Shown: in pieces, positions 23,193 to 30,023 of the stretch
Layout of the letters: each line of letters opens with the position of its first letter
Numbering within the stretch: the stretch's first letter is position 1
Assembly (NCBI GenBank): GCA_934316545.1
Contig: CAKRDT010000025.1
Coordinates: 1 to 30,023, forward strand
Origin: an uncultured Agathobacter sp.
Lineage (GTDB): Bacteria > Bacillota > Clostridia > Lachnospirales > Lachnospiraceae
DNA length: 30,023 nucleotides
Direction of reading: 5' to 3'
The notes under the pieces: model-generated
Told to the model about the DNA's origin: nothing
Databases searched by the model: none
The model's input: only the letters and a program-made list of their open reading frames with translations
Position numbers and translations under genes: made by a program

Positions 23193-24935
23193 ATGGCTTT
23201 TGACGGAATCGTAATTGCAGGTCTGGTCCACGAATTAAACCAGACTGTTTTAAATAGTAAAATCAGTAAGATCGCACAGCCGGAAAACGACGAACTGTTA
23301 CTTACCTGTAAAGGAACAAATGGGCAGTTTCGCGTGTCCATCTCCGCGAGTGCCTCTCTTCCGTTTCTATATCTGACGGATGAGAACAAACCAAGTCCGC
23401 TGACAGCGCCGACATTCTGTATGGTACTGCGCAAGCACATCGCCAACGGACGCATCACACGCATTTATCAGCCCCATATGGAGCGTATCATCAATATGGA
23501 AATCGAACACCTCAACGAGATGGGCGATCTCTGCCACAAGACATTGATCATTGAGTTGATGGGAAAGCACTCCAATATCATCTTCTGCGATGACAAAGGC
23601 ATGATCATCGACAGCATCAAGCATGTTTCATCTGCGGTAAGTTCGCTTCGTGAGGTACTTCCGGGCAAAGAATACTTTATTCCGGCAACACAGGAAGACA
23701 AATTTAACCCTCTCACCACACCTGCAGACCGGATCCATGAGATTCTCTGCGGCAAGCCGCTGACAGTTGCTAAAGCGATCTATACGACGTTTACCGGCGT
23801 AAGCCCGCTGATTGCATCCGAGATCGCTTATCGTGCCGGACTCGATGCGGATCAGCCGCTCGCTTCCTATTCCGAGGAGCAGCTTTTGCATCTGTGCAAT
23901 CATATTGCATGGTTTTTTGACGATGTCAGGGCGAACAATTATCATCCGGTGATCGTGCGAAAAGGTCGTGAACCGCTGGAATTTGCAGCGGTTGATCTGA
24001 CTATGTACCACGATTACGAGGTGGAATCCTACGAAAGCATTTCCCGTGTACTCGAAGTCTACTATGCAGAAAAAAATGTATATAGCCGGATCCGACAGAA
24101 GTCAGCGGATCTTCGCCGTATTGTAAACACCGCATTAGAGCGTAACCAGAAGAAATACCAGATACAGCTTAAGCAGCAGAAAGATGCCCAGAAACGTGAA
24201 AAATACAAGTTATACGGCGAACTGATCAATGTATATGGTTACAATCTTGAGGAAGGTGCCAGGGAACTGATCGCGCCGAACTTCTATGATAATAATAAAG
24301 AGATCAGAATCCCTCTTGATTCAACAAAGACCGCACGCGAGAATTCACAGAAATATTTTGACCGCTACGGCAAATTAAAGCGTACTGCGGAAGCACTCGA
24401 TACGCTTCTCTCTGAGACGAAGGCAGAGATCGATCACTTAGAATCCATTCAGAATTCTCTTGATATCGCACTCTCAGCCGATGATCTTGTCCAGATCAAG
24501 CAGGAATTGATGGAATACGGTTTTATCAAAAAGCACAGAACCGGAAAGAAAGAAAAAGTAAAAAGTAAACCCTTCCATTACCTCTCTTCCGATGGATATG
24601 ATATGTATGTCGGCAAAAACAATTACCAGAATGACGAACTGACCTTCAAGTTCGCAACCGGTAACGACTGGTGGTTCCACGCAAAAGGAATGCCGGGTTC
24701 CCACGTTGTCGTAAAAAATAAAGGCGAAGAAATGCCGGATCGTGTGTACGAAGAAGCTGCGATGCTTGCCGGCTACTACTCCAAAGGACGTGAATCCGAC
24801 AAGATTGAGATTGATTATCTCCAAAAGAAAAATGTCAAAAAGCCTGCCGGAAGTGCTCCCGGATTTGTGGTCTATTATACGAATTTTTCCATGACGATCC
24901 ACCCGGACATCTCTGCACTTACGCTTGTCGAGTAA
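23193..24935 (+). CDS. rqcH: Rqc2/NFACT-family ribosome quality control protein RqcH
   Basis: Binds stalled 50S subunits and adds C-terminal alanine tails that mark the unfinished peptide for degradation. Older annotations call it fibronectin-binding protein A. The NFACT-N domain begins MAFDGIVIAGLVHELN; helix-hairpin-helix and coiled-coil regions follow (about 250-430); the NFACT-R domain shows DWWFHAKGMPGSHVVVK and ends with PGFVVYYTNFSMTIHPD. At 580 residues it is full length. The position equal to Asp97 of B. subtilis RqcH is Glu97, while Arg98 is kept. An AGGAGG site precedes the ATG; a strong terminator follows. It stands alone, divergent from the amidase. Confidence 0.95.
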   Translation: MAFDGIVIAGLVHELNQTVLNSKISKIAQPENDELLLTCKGTNGQFRVSISASASLPFLYLTDENKPSPLTAPTFCMVLRKHIANGRITRIYQPHMERIINMEIEHLNEMGDLCHKTLIIELMGKHSNIIFCDDKGMIIDSIKHVSSAVSSLREVLPGKEYFIPATQEDKFNPLTTPADRIHEILCGKPLTVAKAIYTTFTGVSPLIASEIAYRAGLDADQPLASYSEEQLLHLCNHIAWFFDDVRANNYHPVIVRKGREPLEFAAVDLTMYHDYEVESYESISRVLEVYYAEKNVYSRIRQKSADLRRIVNTALERNQKKYQIQLKQQKDAQKREKYKLYGELINVYGYNLEEGARELIAPNFYDNNKEIRIPLDSTKTARENSQKYFDRYGKLKRTAEALDTLLSETKAEIDHLESIQNSLDIALSADDLVQIKQELMEYGFIKKHRTGKKEKVKSKPFHYLSSDGYDMYVGKNNYQNDELTFKFATGNDWWFHAKGMPGSHVVVKNKGEEMPDRVYEEAAMLAGYYSKGRESDKIEIDYLQKKNVKKPAGSAPGFVVYYTNFSMTIHPDISALTLVE

Positions 24936-24975
24936 GAAACAAATGATCGAATCGGTATGGTTCATCCCTTTATAT

Positions 24976-25015
24976 AAAAACAGGTCCCTCATAATTGAGA
25001 AACCTGTTTTTCTTT
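24976..25015. terminator. Bidirectional rho-independent terminator between rqcH and the spore-protein gene
   Basis: AAAAACAGGT (24976-24985) pairs with ACCTGTTTTT (25002-25011); an inner CTCA/TGAG adds 4 bp. A T-rich run follows on the plus strand, and on the minus strand five T follow the stem. It can end both rqcH and the convergent spore-protein transcript. Confidence 0.9.
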
Positions 25016-25042
25016 TGCAAATTATGAAATGATCTCTTGTTC

Positions 25043-25240
25043 CTACTGCCGATCCGGTGTACGACCGGCCATCTGTCTTTCCTGTGCCTCAATCATCTTT
25101 TTAACCATATAACCACCGACAGATCCATTCTGTTTTGCGGTAATGTTTCCGTTGTAACCATCGCTGAGCGGAACACCAAGCTCGTCTGCGACCTCATACT
25201 TGAAACGTTCTAATGATTTCTTAGTACTTTTGTTTGCCAT
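25043..25240 (-). CDS. Small acid-soluble spore protein, alpha/beta type
   Basis: A 65-residue DNA-binding protein that coats and protects spore DNA and is degraded on germination. The first family signature KYEVADELGVPL includes the cleavage site for the germination protease GPR (E-V/A-type site). The second signature reads NGSVGGYMVKKMIEAQE. The length is typical of alpha/beta SASPs. The ATG has an AAAGGAGG site. It has its own promoter of sporulation type and a structured leader, and ends before a shared terminator. It shows that the organism is, or recently was, a spore former. Confidence 0.96.
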   Translation of the reverse strand: MANKSTKKSLERFKYEVADELGVPLSDGYNGNITAKQNGSVGGYMVKKMIEAQERQMAGRTPDRQ

Positions 25241-25267
25241 GATGTTTTCCTCCTTTGAACGCGAACA

Positions 25268-25328
25268 TCAGCCCGGTCAAAGATGCCTTCTGCATCTGCG
25301 GTACATATTGAATGTATCGCCCGGCTGA
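25268..25328 (-). promoter_or_regulatory. Three-way-junction leader of the spore-protein gene
   Basis: In the minus direction TCAGCCGGG (25328-25320) pairs with CCGGGCTGA (25276-25268) with one mismatch. Enclosed are two hairpins: TACAT/ATGTA with a 5-nt loop (25316-25302) and AGATGC/GCATCT with a 5-nt loop (25297-25281). The whole 61-nt fold ends about 8 nt before the ribosome binding site region. It may regulate translation or stabilise the mRNA in the forespore; I do not recognise a known riboswitch. Confidence 0.55.
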
Positions 25329-25360
25329 CGCATTTAAGCTTTGCACCTTGGGTACACTCA

Positions 25361-25389
25361 TAGTATATGCAGGGGGAAAAAGCATATGC
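25361..25389 (-). promoter_or_regulatory. Probable forespore (sigma-G type) promoter of the spore-protein gene
   Basis: In the minus direction GCATA (25389-25385) fits the sigma-G -35 pattern, and after 17 bp TATACTA (25367-25361) differs by one base from the CATACTA-type -10. Spore-protein genes of this family are expressed from sigma-G promoters. Transcription from here would produce the ~110-nt leader with the three-way junction. Confidence 0.5.
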
Positions 25390-25476
25390 TGGCAATTTCT
25401 TGTTCCAAAGCGCATTCATTCCATGGCAGGATTTTCATATTTTTATATCAAAATACGCCAATGTTGTGAAACAATA

Positions 25477-27540
25477 CTATAAATTCATATGGTCAATCTT
25501 CTCGTCCATAAACTGCTCCATTTTATGTTGCAACACAACATGTCTTTCCATCTCAAGATCCGGATCCTCCTCAAGAATGAAAGAGACCGCTTCGGACGCC
25601 TGCTGAAGCACCGGCGCATCCTGATAGATATCCGCAAGCCGAAAAGCAAAGTCACCGCTCTGGCGGATGCCGAAAAAATCACCCGGACCGCGAAGCCGTA
25701 AGTCCTCGCTGGCAATCTTAAAGCCATCGTTCGATTGATTTAGGATTTCAAGACGCTTCTTTGCCGTCTTGGATTGCGAAGTATTGATCATGATACAGTA
25801 TGACTGTGCGTCGCCTCGTCCGACACGTCCACGCAGCTGATGAAGCTGTGCCAGTCCGAACCGGTCCGCATTCTCGATCATCATAACCGTAGCATTCGGC
25901 ACGTTTACGCCAACCTCGACAACCGTTGTTGAGACAAGTACCTGTACCTTGTTTTGTGCAAACAGATTCATAATCTCATTTTTTTTGTCATTTCTCATTT
26001 TTCCATGCAGGATGCCGACTTCGATATCGGAAGGTAATCCCTGTCGGACACTTAGAGCATAATCCGTCACGTTCTCCCCTTCCATATTTTCACTGCCCTC
26101 CACAAGCGGACAGATGATATAAGCCTGATGCCCTGCACGCACCTGTTCCTCAATAAAAGCGTATGCCTTCGGACGATATCCGGTATTGACCACACAGTTC
26201 TTGATCGGGAGTCGTCTTGCAGGAACCTCATCAATGACAGAGATATCCAGATCACCGTATAAAATGATGGCCAGAGTTCGCGGAATCGGTGTTGCACTCA
26301 TAACAAGGATATGAGGTCTTTTCCCTTTTTCCGCAAACGTCTCTCTCTGTCGCACACCGAAACGGTGCTGTTCATCCGTGATGACCAGAGCCAGATTCGA
26401 GTAGATTGCTTTCTCCTGAATGAGTGCATGGGTGCCAATGACCATCGCATCCGGCTCCTGTTCGAGCGTTTGATAGGCAAGTCTTTTCTCTTTTGCCGTC
26501 ATAGAACCGGTCAGCAGAACAATCGGAAACGTCAGTCCAAACTGTCTGCTCATCTGACAGTACGATTCATAGTGCTGTCTGGCAAGCACTTCCGTCGGCG
26601 CCATAATTGCAGACTGATAGCCGCTTGCGGCTGTCCATGCCATCGCCAGAAATGCAACGATCGTCTTACCGGAACCGACATCTCCCTGAATCAGTCGCTG
26701 CATCACATACGGGCTTAGCATGTCATAAATCACATCGTCCAAAGCACGTGTCTGTGCGCCGGTCAGCTCATAAGGCAGCTTTTTGATACAATCGGATATG
26801 ATATCCGGCTTCCGAAAAGAGAATTCGTTACTCTCACGTTTCTTTTGTTCTCTTTGATACTGCATTCCTAGAATAAACAGGAAAAATTCGTCAAAAACAA
26901 GGCGTTTTCTTGCATCAATCAATGTGTCAAACGAATCCGGAAAATGTATCTGTTTAACCGCATAATTATATTCGCACAAAGTATACCGTTTCCGTATATC
27001 CACCGGTAAATAATCCTGCAACAGATCCTTTTCTGCCAATGCCTGACGCACAGTTCTGGTGATCAGATGATTCGATACACCGGTTGTCAGAGAATACACC
27101 GGAAAAAGCACATCCTCCATCTGCCGATAGCTTTCCGGTTCATAAACAGTCGGCTGCTCCATCACATATTTTCCGTCTTTGATCACGACTTTCCCGTAAA
27201 AAACACAGTATTGATTCAGTTTCAGCGAATTTTTGATATAGGGCATGCGATACCAGATGAGCTGCATCTTATGTCCGGTTGAACCGATTGTAAGAAGGGT
27301 CAGCTGCATCCGTCTTGTATTTTTGACAACCGGTGATGTGCGCACCTGTGCCACGATCGCGTGCATCTCTTCCGTCAGAGATGTAATCTCATCGATTGGT
27401 TCCATCTTAGGATATTTCACATATGTGCGGGGAAAATGAAGGAGTATATCACCAACGGTGTATACTCCCATTTTTGCAAACAAATCTTTTGTTTTCTCCC
27501 CAATTCCTTTTAAATTTGTAATTGAAGATGTTTCGTTCAT
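25477..27540 (-). CDS. recG: ATP-dependent DNA helicase RecG
   Basis: Branch-migrating helicase that remodels stalled forks and recombination junctions. A wedge/OB region lies at about residues 50-140. Helicase motif I is GDVGSGKT at 286-293, motif II appears as DEQHRFGVRQR, motif III is VMSATPIPRT, and the C-terminal motifs include STTVVEVGVNVPNA and QLRGRVGRG. The 687-residue length is full. The ATG has an AGGA site. It lies 27 nt after the DAK2 gene and was probably transcribed with it; no terminator is clear in the 236-bp gap downstream, which holds the spore-gene promoter and leader. Confidence 0.97.
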   Translation of the reverse strand: MNETSSITNLKGIGEKTKDLFAKMGVYTVGDILLHFPRTYVKYPKMEPIDEITSLTEEMHAIVAQVRTSPVVKNTRRMQLTLLTIGSTGHKMQLIWYRMPYIKNSLKLNQYCVFYGKVVIKDGKYVMEQPTVYEPESYRQMEDVLFPVYSLTTGVSNHLITRTVRQALAEKDLLQDYLPVDIRKRYTLCEYNYAVKQIHFPDSFDTLIDARKRLVFDEFFLFILGMQYQREQKKRESNEFSFRKPDIISDCIKKLPYELTGAQTRALDDVIYDMLSPYVMQRLIQGDVGSGKTIVAFLAMAWTAASGYQSAIMAPTEVLARQHYESYCQMSRQFGLTFPIVLLTGSMTAKEKRLAYQTLEQEPDAMVIGTHALIQEKAIYSNLALVITDEQHRFGVRQRETFAEKGKRPHILVMSATPIPRTLAIILYGDLDISVIDEVPARRLPIKNCVVNTGYRPKAYAFIEEQVRAGHQAYIICPLVEGSENMEGENVTDYALSVRQGLPSDIEVGILHGKMRNDKKNEIMNLFAQNKVQVLVSTTVVEVGVNVPNATVMMIENADRFGLAQLHQLRGRVGRGDAQSYCIMINTSQSKTAKKRLEILNQSNDGFKIASEDLRLRGPGDFFGIRQSGDFAFRLADIYQDAPVLQQASEAVSFILEEDPDLEMERHVVLQHKMEQFMDEKIDHMNL

Positions 27541-27567
27541 AATTTGTTCCTACTGCCTGAATATGAT

Positions 27568-29241
27568 TTATTCAACAGAAATCACATAATAATAAATCGG
27601 CTGTCCACCGGAATTGATTTCAACTTCAACGTCCGGATACTTTTCTTCAATGACTGCGCCGAGCTCCTCTGCCGCTTCCTCCGTTGCATCGGTTCCGTAA
27701 TAGATGCTTACAATTGCAGAGTCCTCGTCCACCATTGCATCAACCATCTCAAGTGTAGTAGCCTTAAGATCCTGGCCAACCGAAAGGATGGATGAATCTC
27801 CGATTCCCATATAGTCATCCTGCTTGATCGTCTTACCGTCTATCTCTGTATCACGAACAGCATAAGTCACCTGACCGGTCTTGACATTGCCGATTTCAGA
27901 GAGCATGGTTTCTTTGTTCTCTTCCGCCGAATAATCCGGAATATAGTTGACCATCGCAACGATTCCCTGTGGAATTGTCTTTGTCGGAAGAACGATAATA
28001 TCCTTATCTTCTACAAGCGTTGCAGCCTGATTGGCTGCCATAATAATATTCTTATTATTCGGAAGAATGAAAATATGATCCGCATTCACATGATCAATCG
28101 CTGAAAGCATATCCTCCGTACTCGGGTTCATAGTCTGGCCGCCCTCGATAATATAGTCAACACCAAGTCCCTTAAAGATTTCATTCATACCGTCACCGAT
28201 CGATACAGAGATAAATCCCATCTCTTTTCTCGGTTCATCGGCTTTCGCTTCCTCTTCTTCCTTCTTCTGCTGGGCAGCAAGTTTCTCGGCATCCTTGATC
28301 AGCTTCTCCTGATGCTCCTCACGCATATTGTCAATCTTGATCCTGCTCAAAGAACCATGTGTCAGTGCCTTTTGGATAGCAAGACCCGGATCGTTGGTAT
28401 GTACGTGAGTCTTAACGATCTCATCGTCCGCTACCACTACGATTGAGTCACCGATGGACTCTAAAAACGCCTTATACTCATGTTCCTCTGCCTCTGTCAG
28501 TGGCTTGTTGAGTACAATAATAAACTCGGTACAATAACCAAATTTAATCTCTTTCTCTGTCTCTGCCGAAATCTTTACGACACCGGATCCCTTGACAGAA
28601 TCCTCGATCTCGTAGTCAATCTCCTTGCCGAGAAGACAATCATAAGCCCCCTTTAAGACCTGCATAAGTCCCTGTCCGCCGGAATCAACCACACCGGCCT
28701 GTTTTAATACCGGAAGCATCTCCGGAGTCTGACTCAACACATAATCCGCATGCTTGATCACTTCATCGCAGAATACAACAAGATCCTCTGTCTCCTCTGC
28801 CATCTCCAAAGCCTTATCTGCCGCACCCTTGGCAACGGTAAGGATTGTTCCTTCCTTCGGCTTCATAACAGCTTTATAAGCAGTCTCTACCGCTTTCTGG
28901 AATGCATCGGACAATACGGAAACCGTCACTTCATCATAAGAAGCGATCACTTTGCAGAATCCACGGAATAACTGCGATAAAATAACACCGGAGTTACCGC
29001 GCGCACCACGCAGGGAACCGGATGAGATAGCCTTAGAAAGCTGTTCCATCGTAGGATTTTCCAATGCAGATACCTCTCTTGCCGCAGACATGATCGTCAT
29101 CGACATATTTGTACCGGTATCTCCATCAGGAACCGGAAATACGTTCAGTTCATTAATCCACTCTTTTTTCGCGTCCAGATTCTTCGCACCGGCGAGAAAC
29201 ATCTTAGACAGTACTTCTGTATTAATACTTGTGATTTCCAA
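27568..29241 (-). CDS. DAK2-domain protein, fatty acid kinase FakA / YloV-like
   Basis: A 557-residue protein with an N-terminal DhaL (DAK2) kinase domain: the ADP/Mg site VPDGDTGTNMS has Asp39, Asp41 and Asn45, and GSLRGARGNSGVILSQ is a second typical loop. The C-terminal half resembles FakA/YloV, which phosphorylates fatty acids presented by a FakB/DegV-type partner for phospholipid synthesis. No fakB gene is in the window. The start is a TTG at 29241, with GGGAGG 9 nt upstream. It follows the Asp23-family gene by 14 nt, the usual yloU-yloV order. Confidence 0.9.
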   Translation of the reverse strand: MEITSINTEVLSKMFLAGAKNLDAKKEWINELNVFPVPDGDTGTNMSMTIMSAAREVSALENPTMEQLSKAISSGSLRGARGNSGVILSQLFRGFCKVIASYDEVTVSVLSDAFQKAVETAYKAVMKPKEGTILTVAKGAADKALEMAEETEDLVVFCDEVIKHADYVLSQTPEMLPVLKQAGVVDSGGQGLMQVLKGAYDCLLGKEIDYEIEDSVKGSGVVKISAETEKEIKFGYCTEFIIVLNKPLTEAEEHEYKAFLESIGDSIVVVADDEIVKTHVHTNDPGLAIQKALTHGSLSRIKIDNMREEHQEKLIKDAEKLAAQQKKEEEEAKADEPRKEMGFISVSIGDGMNEIFKGLGVDYIIEGGQTMNPSTEDMLSAIDHVNADHIFILPNNKNIIMAANQAATLVEDKDIIVLPTKTIPQGIVAMVNYIPDYSAEENKETMLSEIGNVKTGQVTYAVRDTEIDGKTIKQDDYMGIGDSSILSVGQDLKATTLEMVDAMVDEDSAIVSIYYGTDATEEAAEELGAVIEEKYPDVEVEINSGGQPIYYYVISVE

Positions 29242-29255
29242 TTTCTTAATCCTCC

Positions 29256-29615
29256 CTAGTCAATGACACGTACGCCTTCGACGTAGATGTTAATTTTATT
29301 AATCTTCATTCCGGTAAATGATTCTACCTTATATTTGACTGTCTCAATAAGATTATCCGATACCGTAGCGATGCTTACACCATACGCAATAATCACATGA
29401 AAATCGATCGTGATCTGATTATCCTCTCCTACTGCAACACTGATTCCGTGTGTCAGATAATCTCTTTTCAAAAGTTTAACAAGACCATCCTTCATATTAA
29501 CGGCAGCCATACCGACGATTCCGAAGCACTCTACTGCAACAGAACCTGCATAAGTAGCAATAACATCTTCATCGATTAAAATCTTTCCATATTGGGTATC
29601 CATCTGTCCCTTCAT
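29256..29615 (-). CDS. Asp23/Gls24-family envelope stress protein (YloU-like)
   Basis: A 119-residue protein of the Asp23/Gls24 group, linked to envelope stress and, in yloU-yloV pairs, to fatty acid kinase function. Family signatures are GKILIDEDVIATYAGSVAVECFG and DFHVIIAYGVSI. I chose the ATG at 29615 since GGAGG lies 8 nt upstream; the TTG at 29630 overlaps that site. It has its own promoter and is divergent from rpmB, the same arrangement as in B. subtilis. Confidence 0.92.
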   Translation of the reverse strand: MKGQMDTQYGKILIDEDVIATYAGSVAVECFGIVGMAAVNMKDGLVKLLKRDYLTHGISVAVGEDNQITIDFHVIIAYGVSIATVSDNLIETVKYKVESFTGMKINKINIYVEGVRVID

Positions 29616-29686
29616 ACTCAGAACCTCCAATTTTTATCTGTTAATAAGCGAGTTGACATACTTACACGCATTTTATAACTATTCGT

Positions 29687-29715
29687 ATTATAACCATTTT
29701 TCTTAAACTTGTAAA
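29687..29715 (-). promoter_or_regulatory. Promoter of the Asp23-DAK2-recG operon
   Basis: In the minus direction TTTACA (29715-29710), 17 bp, TATAAT (29692-29687), leaving a leader of about 65 nt. Confidence 0.65.
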
Positions 29716-29742
29716 TATATTTCAATTTTTTATAAATTTTCC

Positions 29743-29771
29743 TTGCATTTAAAAAATGAATCTGATAGAAT
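29743..29771 (+). promoter_or_regulatory. Promoter of rpmB
   Basis: TTGCAT (29743-29748), 17 bp, TAGAAT (29766-29771), about 60 nt before the rpmB ATG. The ribosome binding site AGGAGG is enclosed by TGCA on both sides, a small hairpin that could hide it. Confidence 0.6.
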
Positions 29772-29831
29772 ACTTTTGTTGTGAGTTTGTATATAAGGCA
29801 AACTTAGTGAAATGCAAGGAGGTGCAATATC

Positions 29832-30017
29832 ATGGCAAAGTGTGCAATTTGTGAAAAAGGTGTACATTATGGAAATAATGTCAGCCATTCTCATAGAAGA
29901 TCCAATCGTGTATGGAAATCAAACATCAAACGTGTGAGCTGTAAAGTAAACGGAGTACCACAGAAATTATATGTTTGTGCTTCCTGCCTTAGATCTGGTA
30001 AAGTTGAGAGAGCTTAG
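29832..30017 (+). CDS. rpmB: 50S ribosomal protein L28, zinc-binding form
   Basis: Large-subunit ribosomal protein. The 61 residues begin MAKCAICEKG and include SHSHRRSNRVWKSNIKRV. Cys4 and Cys7 with Cys49 and Cys52 form the two CxxC pairs of the zinc-ribbon (C+) version; bacteria that face zinc limitation often keep a second, cysteine-free copy elsewhere. The ATG has an AAGGAGGTG site. The gene is complete and ends 6 nt from the right edge. Confidence 0.97.
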   Translation: MAKCAICEKGVHYGNNVSHSHRRSNRVWKSNIKRVSCKVNGVPQKLYVCASCLRSGKVERA

Positions 30018-30023
30018 TAAGCT

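Noticed and set aside
29653..29681. TTGACA box on the plus strand as an rpmB promoter
   Set aside because: The -10 at proper spacing is poor (TAACTA), while a better-spaced promoter lies nearer the gene at 29743-29771.

Overview
The window looks like a chromosomal core region of a spore-forming, anaerobic member of the Clostridia, most likely Lachnospiraceae. The reasons are the gene order (a TIGR03960-type radical SAM gene, its DUF2344 partner, RNase G and rplU in a row; rsmD-coaD-coiled-coil gene-ylbJ; yicC-gmk-rpoZ; recG-DAK2 gene-Asp23 gene beside rpmB), an alpha/beta-type small acid-soluble spore protein, a YlbJ-like sporulation membrane protein, RqcH, strong AGGAGG ribosome binding sites and moderate base composition. 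No rRNA, tRNA, prophage, transposase gene or CRISPR array was found. Nearly all genes lie on the minus strand; the plus-strand exceptions are ylbJ, rqcH and rpmB.

Reading in the minus direction from the right end: rpmB (plus strand) is divergent from an Asp23-family gene, a DAK2/FakA-like gene and recG. A spore-protein gene with its own sporulation-type promoter and a folded leader follows. It shares a bidirectional terminator with rqcH (plus strand). rqcH is divergent from a secreted amidase. Then come yicC-gmk-rpoZ, closed by a terminator, and rimO-pgsA-rsmD-coaD-coiled-coil protein, which converges on ylbJ with overlapping 3' ends. The next operon is pepD, an RsuA-type pseudouridine synthase, a YgiQ-type radical SAM protein, an RluA-type pseudouridine synthase and finally recU. 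Starting from a consensus promoter, hisZ-hisG-hisD-hisB-hisIE follow, then the radical SAM pair, rng and rplU (cut by the window edge).

The most unusual object is a gene-free, nearly palindromic element of about 550 bp between the RluA-type gene and recU (about 9803-10351). It has 74-bp perfect outer inverted arms, a more diverged interior that is also inverted-repeat throughout, nested local hairpins, and a 12-bp direct repeat on each side. It looks like a non-autonomous mobile element or large hairpin DNA/RNA that inserted into an operon. A shorter structure with similar GTTTGCG ends lies in the leader of the amidase gene.

Other points of interest are a HisI-HisE protein carrying an N-terminal HisA/HisF-like barrel that has lost both catalytic aspartates, a three-way-junction leader before the spore-protein gene, a compact palindromic operator candidate at the yicC promoter, and conservative active-site changes in RecU and RqcH. 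Most of the remaining genes are ordinary housekeeping functions: translation and rRNA modification, nucleotide and phospholipid synthesis, CoA synthesis, DNA repair and histidine synthesis. All function calls come from reading motifs by eye; no database search was run.
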